This document shows positions 1-7,067 of a DNA stretch of 27,715 bases, piece by piece. A program made the translations under genes and the position numbers. Below the pieces are notes generated by a model that worked only from the letters and a program-made list of their open reading frames with translations, searched no databases and was not told the DNA's origin. Each line of letters starts with the position of its first letter. Positions within the stretch are counted from its first letter, which is position 1. The stretch is from positions 1-27,715 of the forward strand of contig CAJUNA010000028.1 of NCBI GenBank assembly GCA_910587645.1. The letters run 5' to 3'. This stretch comes from an uncultured Oscillospiraceae bacterium. Lineage in GTDB: Bacteria > Bacillota > Clostridia > Oscillospirales > Oscillospiraceae.

Positions 1-7
1 CGGGTGA

Positions 8-1201
8 GTGTCCTCTCATTTTACCAGATGGCTGCCCCCGGTTGACATGGTATACTTCGTGGCGGGATTTGGTCCCTTTTGTGGCGACGTTTGGTATCCT
101 TTCAGTGGCGAAAATTGGTATACTTTATCTTACCATTTACAACTGCTGGGCAACCTCCCCGCCGGCACTAAACAGGGGCATTTCTCCGCTATCCTTAACG
201 GGCAGAGCTGCACCGTATTTTTCCAGCAGATATCCACAACGCCCCTTTACGTGCTCTATGTCACCTTCGCATCCTATAACGCGCACTATTTCCAAGGCAT
301 ACGGTACACCATCGCCATCGCGGCGGCGATCTATCTGTTGCTCCTGCTCCCAATCTTTACCGTCTTCACCCATTGGCTCACAAAGCCGCTGAACAAGTTC
401 ATGAACTCCATGGACCGCTTTTCCGATGGGGACTTTAGCATCCGGCTGTCTTTTCAAACGAATGATGAAATTGGCCGGCTGGGAAAGGCCTTCAACCAGA
501 TGGTAGAAAAAAATCAAAAACTGATTGAGCAGACATATATCGCCCAGATCAAGGCAAAGGAGGCTGATCTGCTCCTTCTACAGGCGCAAATCAACCCCCA
601 TTTCATCTATAATCTGATCAATTCCATCCAATGGAGCGCCCTGCGCCATGGCGCGCAGGACATCGCGGACACAGCCTATTACCTGGGGCAGATATTGCGT
701 CTCTCGCTGAACCGGGGAAGCAGCATGATCGCGGTCTCCCGGGAGTGTGAACTGATCAATTGTTATTTAATCCTGCAAAAGGCCCGCTACCGGAACCGCG
801 TCCGGTTTACCCTCATGTGCGAGGAAGCTGCTAAAGATATCATCATCCCCAAGCTGATTATCCAGCCCTTGGTGGAAAACTCTGTAGTCCACGGCGCGGA
901 ACCTTCTTTAAAAGAGACCTCTATCCAGGTTCATATTACGCTGCAAGGCCCAAACCTGGTCATACTAGTAAAGGATGACGGCGTAGGCATTCCTCCGGAG
1001 ATCCTGGATCAGCTTCCTGACCGCTATGCCCCGCCGGAATCCTCCCCCGGCAATGGATTTGCCATAAAAAACATCTTTGACCGGCTCAAGCTTCTGTATA
1101 ACGACCAGTTCTCTTACCACATCGACAGTATGCTGGGCCGCGGCACATCCATCCAGATCACCCTACCGGCCACAGTATCTCCGCCTGCCGGAGAAGAATA
1201 G
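8..1201 (+). CDS. YesM-type sensor histidine kinase, 3' part (5' end cut or disrupted)
   Basis: Membrane sensor kinase of the YesM/HisKA_7TM-less (His_kinase PF06580) type, which autophosphorylates and passes phosphate to the adjacent AraC-type regulator. Numbering from the GTG at 8: the tail of an extracytoplasmic sensor domain, a membrane helix about residues 98-120, a HAMP-like stretch about 121-175, a coiled linker, the phospho-acceptor motif INPHFIYN with His198, and a HATPase domain with N-box Asn291, DDGVGIP near 323-329 and the GNGF G2 box. Intact YesM kinases are about 570-600 residues, so roughly a third is missing at the N-terminus. An in-frame TGA lies at 5-7, immediately before the GTG, and no ribosome binding site is visible, so the true start is not shown. 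The catalytic half is intact. The stop is followed within 10 bases by the regulator start, so the two are co-transcribed. Family assignment is secure; the N-terminal structure is not. Confidence 0.85.
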   Translation: MSSHFTRWLPPVDMVYFVAGFGPFCGDVWYPFSGENWYTLSYHLQLLGNLPAGTKQGHFSAILNGQSCTVFFQQISTTPLYVLYVTFASYNAHYFQGIRYTIAIAAAIYLLLLLPIFTVFTHWLTKPLNKFMNSMDRFSDGDFSIRLSFQTNDEIGRLGKAFNQMVEKNQKLIEQTYIAQIKAKEADLLLLQAQINPHFIYNLINSIQWSALRHGAQDIADTAYYLGQILRLSLNRGSSMIAVSRECELINCYLILQKARYRNRVRFTLMCEEAAKDIIIPKLIIQPLVENSVVHGAEPSLKETSIQVHITLQGPNLVILVKDDGVGIPPEILDQLPDRYAPPESSPGNGFAIKNIFDRLKLLYNDQFSYHIDSMLGRGTSIQITLPATVSPPAGEE

Positions 1202-1211
1202 GAGGTGCACT

Positions 1212-2309
1212 ATGCTAAAGCTGATTATCGCAGATGACGAAATGGACGCGAGGGACAATATGATCGCGTGTATCAATTGGGAACAGCACGGCCTGGAAAT
1301 TGCCGGAACCGCCGGAGACGGGCTGACCGCCTACAGCCTGATTATGGAAAGGAGCCCGGATATCGTTCTCATAGACATCAAAATGCCCGGTCTCAGCGGC
1401 TTGGAGGTTATCCAAAAGGTTCGGAAACAAACCCGCCACTCCCCCGCTTTCGTCATTGTCAGCGGATACGATGATTTCCACTATGCCCAACAGGCGATCG
1501 ACCTGGGCGTCAGCAGTTACCTGCTCAAGCCATTCAGCCCGAACGATCTCCTGCGTGCCATGCGGCGGGCTTCCAGGCAAACCTCCACCGCTGGGGACAT
1601 CAGCGACCGTCCCCTGGCCCATCTGCTTCTGGATGCCTTTCACCACACCCCCAACACCGGCTGCCTGTTTTACCCGGACAAGCAGGAGCGGGAAATCATT
1701 GCCTGTCTCTCTACTGGAGATATCAGCCAGCTCTACCGGCTGCTGGACCAGTTTCTGGAGACCGTACGCACCTCCAACGACAGCCTCTCCCAAGTGTTTG
1801 ACTGTTTCCTGATTTTTTACGCCGGAATCTGCCGGGTATTGGCCCAGCGGGGCTGTAGCCTCTCGGAGGATCATTTTTCCCAGGCCGCGCTGGGCGGCGC
1901 TTGCGATGCCTATGAGACCATCCAACGAAGCATGCGCTCCCTGTGTACGGAAGCATCCCGCCTGCTCAGCGGAGGCGGTTCTTCTAATTACATTATCCGC
2001 CGGACTCTGGCCTGCATTGAGACGGACTACGCCAAGAAGTTATCGCTAAACATTCTGGCGGAGCAGATTTATGTTTCCCCCGTCTACCTGTCCAATCTGT
2101 TCAAAAAAACCATGGGCCAAACCATTACAGAGTATATCCAAGCGGTACGGATCGACCGCGCCAGGGAACTGCTGCACAACTCCTCCCTTGCCATCGGAGA
2201 TGTTGCCGAGCAGGTGGGATATACAGACATCAAATACTTTGCCCAGGTATTTAAAAAAGCCACCGGCGTAACCCCTAACGCTTTTCGCAACCAGCTACAG
2301 AAGCCCTAA
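1212..2309 (+). CDS. YesN-type response regulator (receiver + AraC HTH)
   Basis: Two-component response regulator of 365 residues, partner of the YesM-type kinase just upstream. The start ATG at 1212 has an AGGAGGTG site 6-8 bases before it and gives a proper receiver N-terminus. Receiver domain residues 1-120: acidic pair Asp8/Asp9, phospho-acceptor Asp55 in LIDIKMPG, and Lys106 in YLLKPF. A variable linker of about 140 residues follows, then two helix-turn-helix units of an AraC/XylS domain at about 265-360, with the typical YVSPVYLSNLFKK and VGYTDIKYFAQVFKK segments. Such pairs often control sugar or peptide uptake genes lying beside them; here the next genes are two M24-fold proteins, which are plausible but unproven targets. 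The stop codon TAA also forms the left flank of the inverted-repeat element that follows. Confidence 0.92.
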   Translation: MLKLIIADDEMDARDNMIACINWEQHGLEIAGTAGDGLTAYSLIMERSPDIVLIDIKMPGLSGLEVIQKVRKQTRHSPAFVIVSGYDDFHYAQQAIDLGVSSYLLKPFSPNDLLRAMRRASRQTSTAGDISDRPLAHLLLDAFHHTPNTGCLFYPDKQEREIIACLSTGDISQLYRLLDQFLETVRTSNDSLSQVFDCFLIFYAGICRVLAQRGCSLSEDHFSQAALGGACDAYETIQRSMRSLCTEASRLLSGGGSSNYIIRRTLACIETDYAKKLSLNILAEQIYVSPVYLSNLFKKTMGQTITEYIQAVRIDRARELLHNSSLAIGDVAEQVGYTDIKYFAQVFKKATGVTPNAFRNQLQKP

Positions 2310-2471
2310 GAACCTGTATTCACAGGCGTTTGACGCCGTCTGGGCGGGTCTATTGCCGTCCTGCTGCGTTAAAAAATCTTGAAATACACAAAGTATTCCT
2401 GCGATTTTTTGCCTTGCAGGGCGACAAAATCCCTCGCCCATCTGGCATCCCACGCCTATGAATACAGGTTC
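2310..2471 (+). repeat. MITE-like imperfect palindrome with TAA flanks
   Basis: A 162-base non-coding element whose two halves are inverted copies. The outer ends match at 19 of 20 positions (2309-2328 against the complement of 2453-2472: AGAACCTGTATTCACAGGCG versus the same with one change). Similarity continues inward to a centre near 2383-2397 (AATAC-ACAAA-GTATT). The trinucleotide TAA flanks both sides (2307-2309 and 2472-2474), which looks like a target duplication. It has no transposase. Short ORFs in it are by-products of the palindrome. A 10-base match to the left end (CAGGTTCTTA, 2528-2537) lies a little further right. A TWA-type duplication would fit IS5/PIF-Harbinger-like mobilisation, but that is an inference. 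Confidence 0.75.
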
Positions 2472-2534
2472 TAATTTCCGCCCAGGCAGCTCTTTTCTTA
2501 AAAAGGGTTCCTCCATTGGGCAGCCAACAGGTTC

Positions 2535-2554
2535 TTAACGCCATCAGGCGTTAA
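2535..2554. promoter_or_regulatory. Perfect 8-bp inverted repeat before the M24 gene
   Basis: TTAACGCC-ATCA-GGCGTTAA, a perfect palindrome with a 4-base loop, ends 24 bases before the start codon at 2579. It overlaps a weak -10-like TAAAAT (2552-2557). It has no T-run sufficient for a good terminator, so it may be an operator or an mRNA 5' hairpin. The function is inferred only from position and symmetry. Confidence 0.4.
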
Positions 2555-2578
2555 AATATACAGAAAGGATTATATTGT

Positions 2579-3775
2579 ATGCGAGTTGTTCCCATCATGG
2601 ACTTCCCCTTAGACGAGTACAGCGCCCGTCTCCAAAAGCTGCGAGACCAGATGGCGTCTGCCCAGGTTGACGGTGTTATGTTAACCCAAGAGGAAAACCT
2701 GCGGTATTTTACCGGTTTGCGCTCCACAGCCTGGGGGTGTAAGGACGCCGCTCCCGGCCTTCTCCTGCTGGCGGCGGACGGACGGGCGGCCCTGGTCTGC
2801 GTGGAAGCCCTCCTCCCCTCCGCCGCATCCACATGCTGTCTAAAAGAATCCGAACTAATTGGCTTTGCCAGCCAAGGAGAGCCCCTTGGCCCCTCCTACG
2901 TCTCCGCCATCCACAGCGCCATAGTCCGCCTGGGCTTGCAGCACAGCCGCCTGGGCTTTGAATCCGGCATGGTTGCCAGATTGTCCCTGCGCTACATGGA
3001 CTTTTTCGCCTTAAAACACAAGCTTCCTGAGATTGAGTTTGTTCCCTTCGCCCGAAACATCTGGAATATCCGTACCATCAAATCACCGCGGGAAATCGCT
3101 GTGTTCCGGGAGGTCTGCGCAATCAGTGGGCAGTGCTATCAAAAAGCCTTCGACAGCGTTGTATTGGATCGAACCACAGAGCGGGAAGTCTACCATTGCT
3201 TTGCGGAGGAAGCCTTCCGGCTGGGCGCGGATGGGATGCCCCCGCTGATCGTTGAGTTTGGCCGGGGCCGCTATACACAGGCCAACTGTCCCCCCTCGGA
3301 CAAAGTCATTACCTCCCAGAAGCACGAATTCCTTTTCATAGACACCGGCCCCTCCCTGAAAGGCTACATCACAGATACCATCCGCATGGGCGTTGTTGGT
3401 GAAATGAACCGCCGGCAGCGGGAACTGCGCCAGATAGCGGACGAAGCTCTGGCCTTTTGTCTAGAAATGATCCGCCCAGGCGTACTTTGCAGCGATGTAT
3501 CGGCCAAAATGGATCAGATGGTCGAGAAAAAGGGTTTTGGCCCCTGGAACCAGACCAGGGGTTGGACAGGCCACAGCCTGGGGCTGGAGGTTCACGAGCC
3601 ACCCACCCTGTCCTGCGACTGTGATATGGTTCTGCAAGCCGGCATGATCCTTTCCGTGGAACCGTTAATGATGGACGCGGAAAATGGAATGATCGCTACA
3701 GAGCACAACATCTTAGTCACCGAGACAGGTTATGAAAATCTGACGCCATGGCTTCCAGACATGGTTATCCTATAA
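2579..3775 (+). CDS. M24 family metallopeptidase (Xaa-Pro aminopeptidase-like)
   Basis: Cytosolic peptidase of the M24B creatinase/prolidase fold, 398 residues, predicted to cleave peptides at an X-Pro bond. An N-terminal creatinase-like domain (about 1-165) precedes the pita-bread catalytic domain (about 170-398). All expected dinuclear metal ligands are visible: Asp255 (FIDTG), Asp266 (TDTIR), His332 (GHSLGLEVHE), Glu361 (SVEP) and Glu375 (TEHN), with supporting His339. Start ATG at 2579 has a GAAAGGA site 10 bases upstream. There is no signal peptide. The next gene, a paralogue with a similar N-terminus (FPLxEYxARxxxL), starts 17 bases after the stop and is clearly co-transcribed. Family and activity class are secure; the exact substrate is not, and a non-proline-specific or creatinase-like role remains possible. 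Confidence 0.9.
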   Translation: MRVVPIMDFPLDEYSARLQKLRDQMASAQVDGVMLTQEENLRYFTGLRSTAWGCKDAAPGLLLLAADGRAALVCVEALLPSAASTCCLKESELIGFASQGEPLGPSYVSAIHSAIVRLGLQHSRLGFESGMVARLSLRYMDFFALKHKLPEIEFVPFARNIWNIRTIKSPREIAVFREVCAISGQCYQKAFDSVVLDRTTEREVYHCFAEEAFRLGADGMPPLIVEFGRGRYTQANCPPSDKVITSQKHEFLFIDTGPSLKGYITDTIRMGVVGEMNRRQRELRQIADEALAFCLEMIRPGVLCSDVSAKMDQMVEKKGFGPWNQTRGWTGHSLGLEVHEPPTLSCDCDMVLQAGMILSVEPLMMDAENGMIATEHNILVTETGYENLTPWLPDMVIL

Positions 3776-3792
3776 GAAGGAGGGAAACAGCA

Positions 3793-5007
3793 ATGAGAAT
3801 TTCACCCATGTGTGAATTTCCCCTGGAGGAATACCGCGCCAGAATTACCGCGTTGACTGGCCGGATGCGCGCCGCCGGATTGGACGGCATGATGCTTTCC
3901 AGCAGAGAAAACACCCGCTATTTTTGTGGGCTGCAATCCGTGATTTGGCCCAGCAAGGTTTCCACGCCTGGAATCCTGCTGGTCAACGCCGATGGGAAGA
4001 CCGCCCTGATTGGCTCTGCCAGCGCGGTGGAAACCGCCCGGCATACCAGTGTGCTGGACAGGGAAGACGTATTCTGCTATGACCGCAACAATCTGCCAGG
4101 TACGCCGTCCACATACCCTGACGCGGTTTCCGATGCTTTCCGGCGGCTCGGCCTGTCGGAAGGCCGGATTGGCGCCGAATTTGGAGAATCCTGCTATCTC
4201 CATCTGCAATACCACTGGTATCTGGAACTGTGCCGCCTGCTTCCCGGCGTTCAATTTGTAGACGCAGGAGAAGAAATTTTCCACTTGCGGTCAGTCAAAT
4301 CACCTGCGGAAGTAGACCTCCTGCGGGAGGCATGCCGCCGGAACGAGGAGAGCATAAAAGCCGCCCTCTCCTCTATTGTACCCGGCCAGACCACCGAGCG
4401 GGATGTCCTGCGGCACTTTGCCGGAGAAGCGTTTCACCGGCACTGTGAAAACGTCCGCGAATTATCCGTCCGTTTTTCCAACCGCAGGGTTCCGCTGGCA
4501 GCATGCCCGGCTGGGGATGTTTTGATCGAAGCAATCCCCCACGCTCCTGTGTTCGCCGGCGGCGGACTGCTGCTGCACGGATATCAGGCCTATTGGGAGC
4601 ATACCGCCGTCTTACGCGCCCCCACCCCCCGGCAGCAAGAACTATTCGACTGCGCGCGCCGTACGGCGGAATACGCCTGCAAAGAGCTGCGTGCCGGCGC
4701 CAGCCTCGGAGGATCGCTTCAAAAGATAAACGCCTTTGCCGCTTCCACCTCTGCCGGGGCCGCCTGCCAGACGCGCCGCGCCCCCTGTGCCGGAATCGGC
4801 CTGGATCCGGCAGAACCGCCGTATTTCCGTACCGCCTGCCAAGCTCCCCTCCCCCTGCTGGAAGGGAACGTCCTATGGCTCTCCCCCTGCTTTGGGACGG
4901 AGACGGACGGCCTGTTTTCCTGCTGCGTCACCCTCGTGGTAACATCATCCGGCGCACAGCTGCTCTCTTCCTTCCCCGAATCCCTGATAGCGGTTGCCCT
5001 GCCATAA
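3793..5007 (+). CDS. M24-fold pseudoenzyme lacking all metal ligands
   Basis: A 404-residue paralogue of the preceding peptidase. The start at 3793 follows AAGGAGGG and begins MRISPMCEFPLEEY, matching the neighbour's MRVVPIMDFPLDEY. The creatinase N-domain (about 1-170) is well kept, including RENTRYFCGL and the FHLRSVKSPAEVDLLREA hinge. In the catalytic half each metal ligand is replaced when aligned to the neighbour: Asp255 to Gly256, Asp266 to Tyr267, His332 to Ala333, His339 to Ala340, Glu361 to Ser364 and Glu375 to Cys378. The reading frame is open and full length with a good ribosome binding site, so this is not an ordinary decayed pseudogene. It is likely a non-catalytic partner, substrate-binding or regulatory subunit of the active peptidase. 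It might also be a recently inactivated copy, as its C-terminal half is Ala/Pro/Gly-rich and less well conserved. Confidence 0.82.
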   Translation: MRISPMCEFPLEEYRARITALTGRMRAAGLDGMMLSSRENTRYFCGLQSVIWPSKVSTPGILLVNADGKTALIGSASAVETARHTSVLDREDVFCYDRNNLPGTPSTYPDAVSDAFRRLGLSEGRIGAEFGESCYLHLQYHWYLELCRLLPGVQFVDAGEEIFHLRSVKSPAEVDLLREACRRNEESIKAALSSIVPGQTTERDVLRHFAGEAFHRHCENVRELSVRFSNRRVPLAACPAGDVLIEAIPHAPVFAGGGLLLHGYQAYWEHTAVLRAPTPRQQELFDCARRTAEYACKELRAGASLGGSLQKINAFAASTSAGAACQTRRAPCAGIGLDPAEPPYFRTACQAPLPLLEGNVLWLSPCFGTETDGLFSCCVTLVVTSSGAQLLSSFPESLIAVALP

Positions 5008-5040
5008 AATACATAGGAAAAACGCATAGCAGCGCAACAT

Positions 5041-5085
5041 AAAAGCTGTCCTCCCCCGTTTCCACGGGACTGGAGAACAGCTTTT
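5041..5085. terminator. Bidirectional terminator between M24 pair and lysR gene
   Basis: AAAAGCTGT (5041-5049) pairs perfectly with ACAGCTTTT (5077-5085). Inside lies a second hairpin, CCCGT-TTCC-ACGGG (5055-5068). The stem ends in T runs on either strand, and it sits between convergent genes, so it can end transcription from both sides. Confidence 0.85.
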
Positions 5086-5153
5086 ATTCTTCCCCTCTTG
5101 AACCCACGTCCGCCAACCGCCGCGGAGGGTTCGGCGCAAATCCTTGCCAAAAC

Positions 5154-6062
5154 CTATTGTGCCGTATCCGCCTGGCCTTTCAGCAAATCAAGATACTCGA
5201 TGGCCAGTTCGGAAAGGGCCGTCCGGTCTTTCACCAACCAGCCCACCTCAATTTTTTCCAAATCCACAATCGGTATACTAATAATATCATGATAGCATTC
5301 ATCTATAGAACGATACCCGGAACCAGTCGCATAGGCCTGTCCCACCCGCAGGATGGAGTAAGCGGCCGCACGGTCAGAAACATGGAGGATCTGGATGCTC
5401 TTATCGCGGTGCTGGAAAGAAATTGTATATTGGGCAGCATCGGGCGTCAGGTTGTCATAGGTAACAAAGGGGTATGGCGTAACCTGTTTCAGCTTCACGC
5501 TGTCCGCCTTAGCCAAAGGATGGCTGTTATGAATATATATGTGCATAAAGCAATAGGCCAGGTGATGGAAGACCAGCCCCCGCTTGTGAAGGTCCCGCAT
5601 AAAAGTCCCCTTGGCGCTCTCGGTAAAAAAGACAATACCTATATCGGATTTTCCGCTGGCCACATTATCGAACACAAACGTAGCATCACCCTCCAAATAG
5701 CCGAAGTGGTAACTTTTATCATGGTTTTTCCGCAGCAGCTCTAAAAACGGAGCGTCGCCGCACACATGATGCAGCGCGGACAGGGAAAACCGCTTATCCC
5801 TGTCCGGCGGACGCTTATATTTACCGTCCACATGGTGGTAATAGTTGGAAATATACTTGATATCAGTCAAAAACTCCTGCCCACTCCGGGTAAGGACTAC
5901 CCCTTTAGGCGTCCTCTCAAAAATCTGGAGGCCATATTCCTTTTCCACCTCCTTGACCGCCGCTGAAACGCTGGATTGGGCGACATACAGCATCCCGGCA
6001 GCCCTGCTGATAGACCCAGACAGCGCAACCGCTTCGATATATTGAATTTGCTGGAAAGTCAT
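5154..6062 (-). CDS. LysR family transcriptional regulator
   Basis: A 302-residue LysR-type regulator. N-terminal winged helix-turn-helix residues 1-60 (MTFQQIQYIEAVALSGSISRAAG, then SSVSAAVKEVEKEYGLQIFER), linker helix, then a two-lobe effector-binding domain to the C-terminus. The ATG at 6062 was chosen over the one at 6107 because it has AGGAGG at ideal spacing and starts exactly where LysR proteins normally start; the longer form adds an Arg-rich 15-residue tail with a poor site. It is transcribed away from the MBL/VOC/ABC/amidohydrolase operon, sharing a 256-base divergent promoter region. By the usual LysR pattern it probably controls that operon in response to its substrate or an intermediate. 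The effector cannot be read from sequence. Confidence 0.92.
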   Translation of the reverse strand: MTFQQIQYIEAVALSGSISRAAGMLYVAQSSVSAAVKEVEKEYGLQIFERTPKGVVLTRSGQEFLTDIKYISNYYHHVDGKYKRPPDRDKRFSLSALHHVCGDAPFLELLRKNHDKSYHFGYLEGDATFVFDNVASGKSDIGIVFFTESAKGTFMRDLHKRGLVFHHLAYCFMHIYIHNSHPLAKADSVKLKQVTPYPFVTYDNLTPDAAQYTISFQHRDKSIQILHVSDRAAAYSILRVGQAYATGSGYRSIDECYHDIISIPIVDLEKIEVGWLVKDRTALSELAIEYLDLLKGQADTAQ

Positions 6063-6121
6063 ATCCGGCCTCCTCCCTTCCCTCCTGCGGGAAAGCAGCG
6101 TTTCCATATAATCCTACTCTT

Positions 6122-6150
6122 ATCATATATGCCGGCAGACGGAATGTCAA
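6122..6150 (-). promoter_or_regulatory. Sigma-70/A promoter of the lysR gene
   Basis: On the minus strand TTGACA (6145-6150), 17-base spacer, TATGAT (6122-6127). It is about 60 bases upstream of the chosen start, so the 6107 start would leave a leader of less than 15 bases. This is a near-consensus site. Confidence 0.8.
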
Positions 6151-6208
6151 ATCAATCTAACGCTATAGCCATCGGAAATTCCGAAGGATTTGCGAAGTTT
6201 ATTCATTA

Positions 6209-6237
6209 TTCTCATGACCCGGCGGGTATGCTATAAT
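6209..6237 (+). promoter_or_regulatory. Candidate promoter of the catabolic operon
   Basis: A perfect TATAAT at 6232-6237 with a weak -35 TTCTCA (6209-6214) 17 bases upstream. A weak -35 is typical of activator-dependent promoters, which fits control by the divergent LysR protein. Transcription would start near 6244. Confidence 0.6.
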
Positions 6238-6260
6238 AATATACAAGAAATTTGTAAGGA

Positions 6261-6290
6261 TACCGGCTGATTTTTGGAAAATTGCCGGTA
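6261..6290 (+). promoter_or_regulatory. 5' leader hairpin of the catabolic operon
   Basis: TACCGGC (6261-6267) pairs with GCCGGTA (6284-6290), with an inner stem ATTTT-TGG-AAAAT (6270-6282). It would lie in the first 50 bases of the mRNA and ends about 17 bases before the ribosome binding site. No T-run follows, so it is not a standard terminator; it could stabilise the mRNA or be bound by a protein. It does not match any riboswitch I recognise. Confidence 0.45.
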
Positions 6291-6318
6291 CCAAATAAAA
6301 AATTTCAGGAGGCGCACT

Positions 6319-7020
6319 ATGGAACCGATCCGGTACAGCCCGTATACGGCGGCGGAAATCTCCCCCGGCGTATGGAGCATTGAGCAGGACTTCGTCCGCA
6401 GTTACCTTATCATAGGCCGCAAACGCGCCCTGCTGATAGATACCTGCGATGCAGACGCGGATCTGCCTGGAATGGCAGCGCAGATTACCCCCCTCCCCGT
6501 GATGGTCGTGCAAACCCACTGCGACCAGGATCATATAGGCAGCAGCCACCGGTTTCCCCAGATCTACATGCACCCCAGCGAATTTTCCCTCCTGCGGGAA
6601 ACTGGTCCGGCTTCCCTGTCTCCCCTGCCGGTCCGGGAAGGGGAAATCATTGACCTTGGGAACCGCCTGCTGGAGGTAATTCTCATTCCGGGGCATACTC
6701 CCGGCAGCATTGCCCTGCTGGACTCTCAGGAAAGGCTCCTTTTCAGCGGAGACAGCGTAAAAGACGACATTGTATACATGTTTGGCCCCGGGCGCGATCT
6801 GGCGGCGTATATAGACAGCCTGGAGCGCCTTTACGCCATGCGGAGCCGTTTCGATGCCATCCTTCCCTGCCATGGGACCACGCCAATATCCTCCCGGTTG
6901 ATTCCCGCTTTGATAGAAGGCGCAAAGCTGCTCTCCGCCGGAAAACTAACGGGCGTAAAAGATAGCAGCGGGCTGCCATGTAAGCTGTATACCTATGGAA
7001 CGGCAAGCTTTTACTATTAA
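6319..7020 (+). CDS. Metallo-beta-lactamase-fold hydrolase
   Basis: Cytosolic 233-residue hydrolase of the glyoxalase II-like MBL superfamily. Start ATG at 6319 follows CAGGAGGCG. Motifs: the THCDQDHIG metal loop (His67, Asp69, Asp71, His72), His126 in IPGHTPGS, Asp145 in FSGD and His185 in LPCHG. The usual HxHxDH has Asp in place of the second His, a variant also found in other MBL-fold proteins (THADGDH type), so metal binding is probably altered rather than lost. It is the first gene of a + strand operon that continues through VOC proteins, a BMP-type ABC importer and an amidohydrolase. That setting suggests hydrolysis of an ester, thioester or lactam intermediate. The substrate is unknown. 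Confidence 0.85.
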   Translation: MEPIRYSPYTAAEISPGVWSIEQDFVRSYLIIGRKRALLIDTCDADADLPGMAAQITPLPVMVVQTHCDQDHIGSSHRFPQIYMHPSEFSLLRETGPASLSPLPVREGEIIDLGNRLLEVILIPGHTPGSIALLDSQERLLFSGDSVKDDIVYMFGPGRDLAAYIDSLERLYAMRSRFDAILPCHGTTPISSRLIPALIEGAKLLSAGKLTGVKDSSGLPCKLYTYGTASFYY

Positions 7021-7067
7021 AATCTCTACGCGTAATCCCAGACATCCCGCAGAAATGGAGGTGCCCG

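Noticed and set aside
2295..2516. 73-codon minus-strand small ORF in the palindromic element
   Set aside because: It arises from the repeat itself; such frames are often mis-annotated as hypothetical proteins.
6238..6318. Purine riboswitch before the importer operon
   Set aside because: The leader hairpin lacks the three-way junction and conserved loops of purine aptamers.
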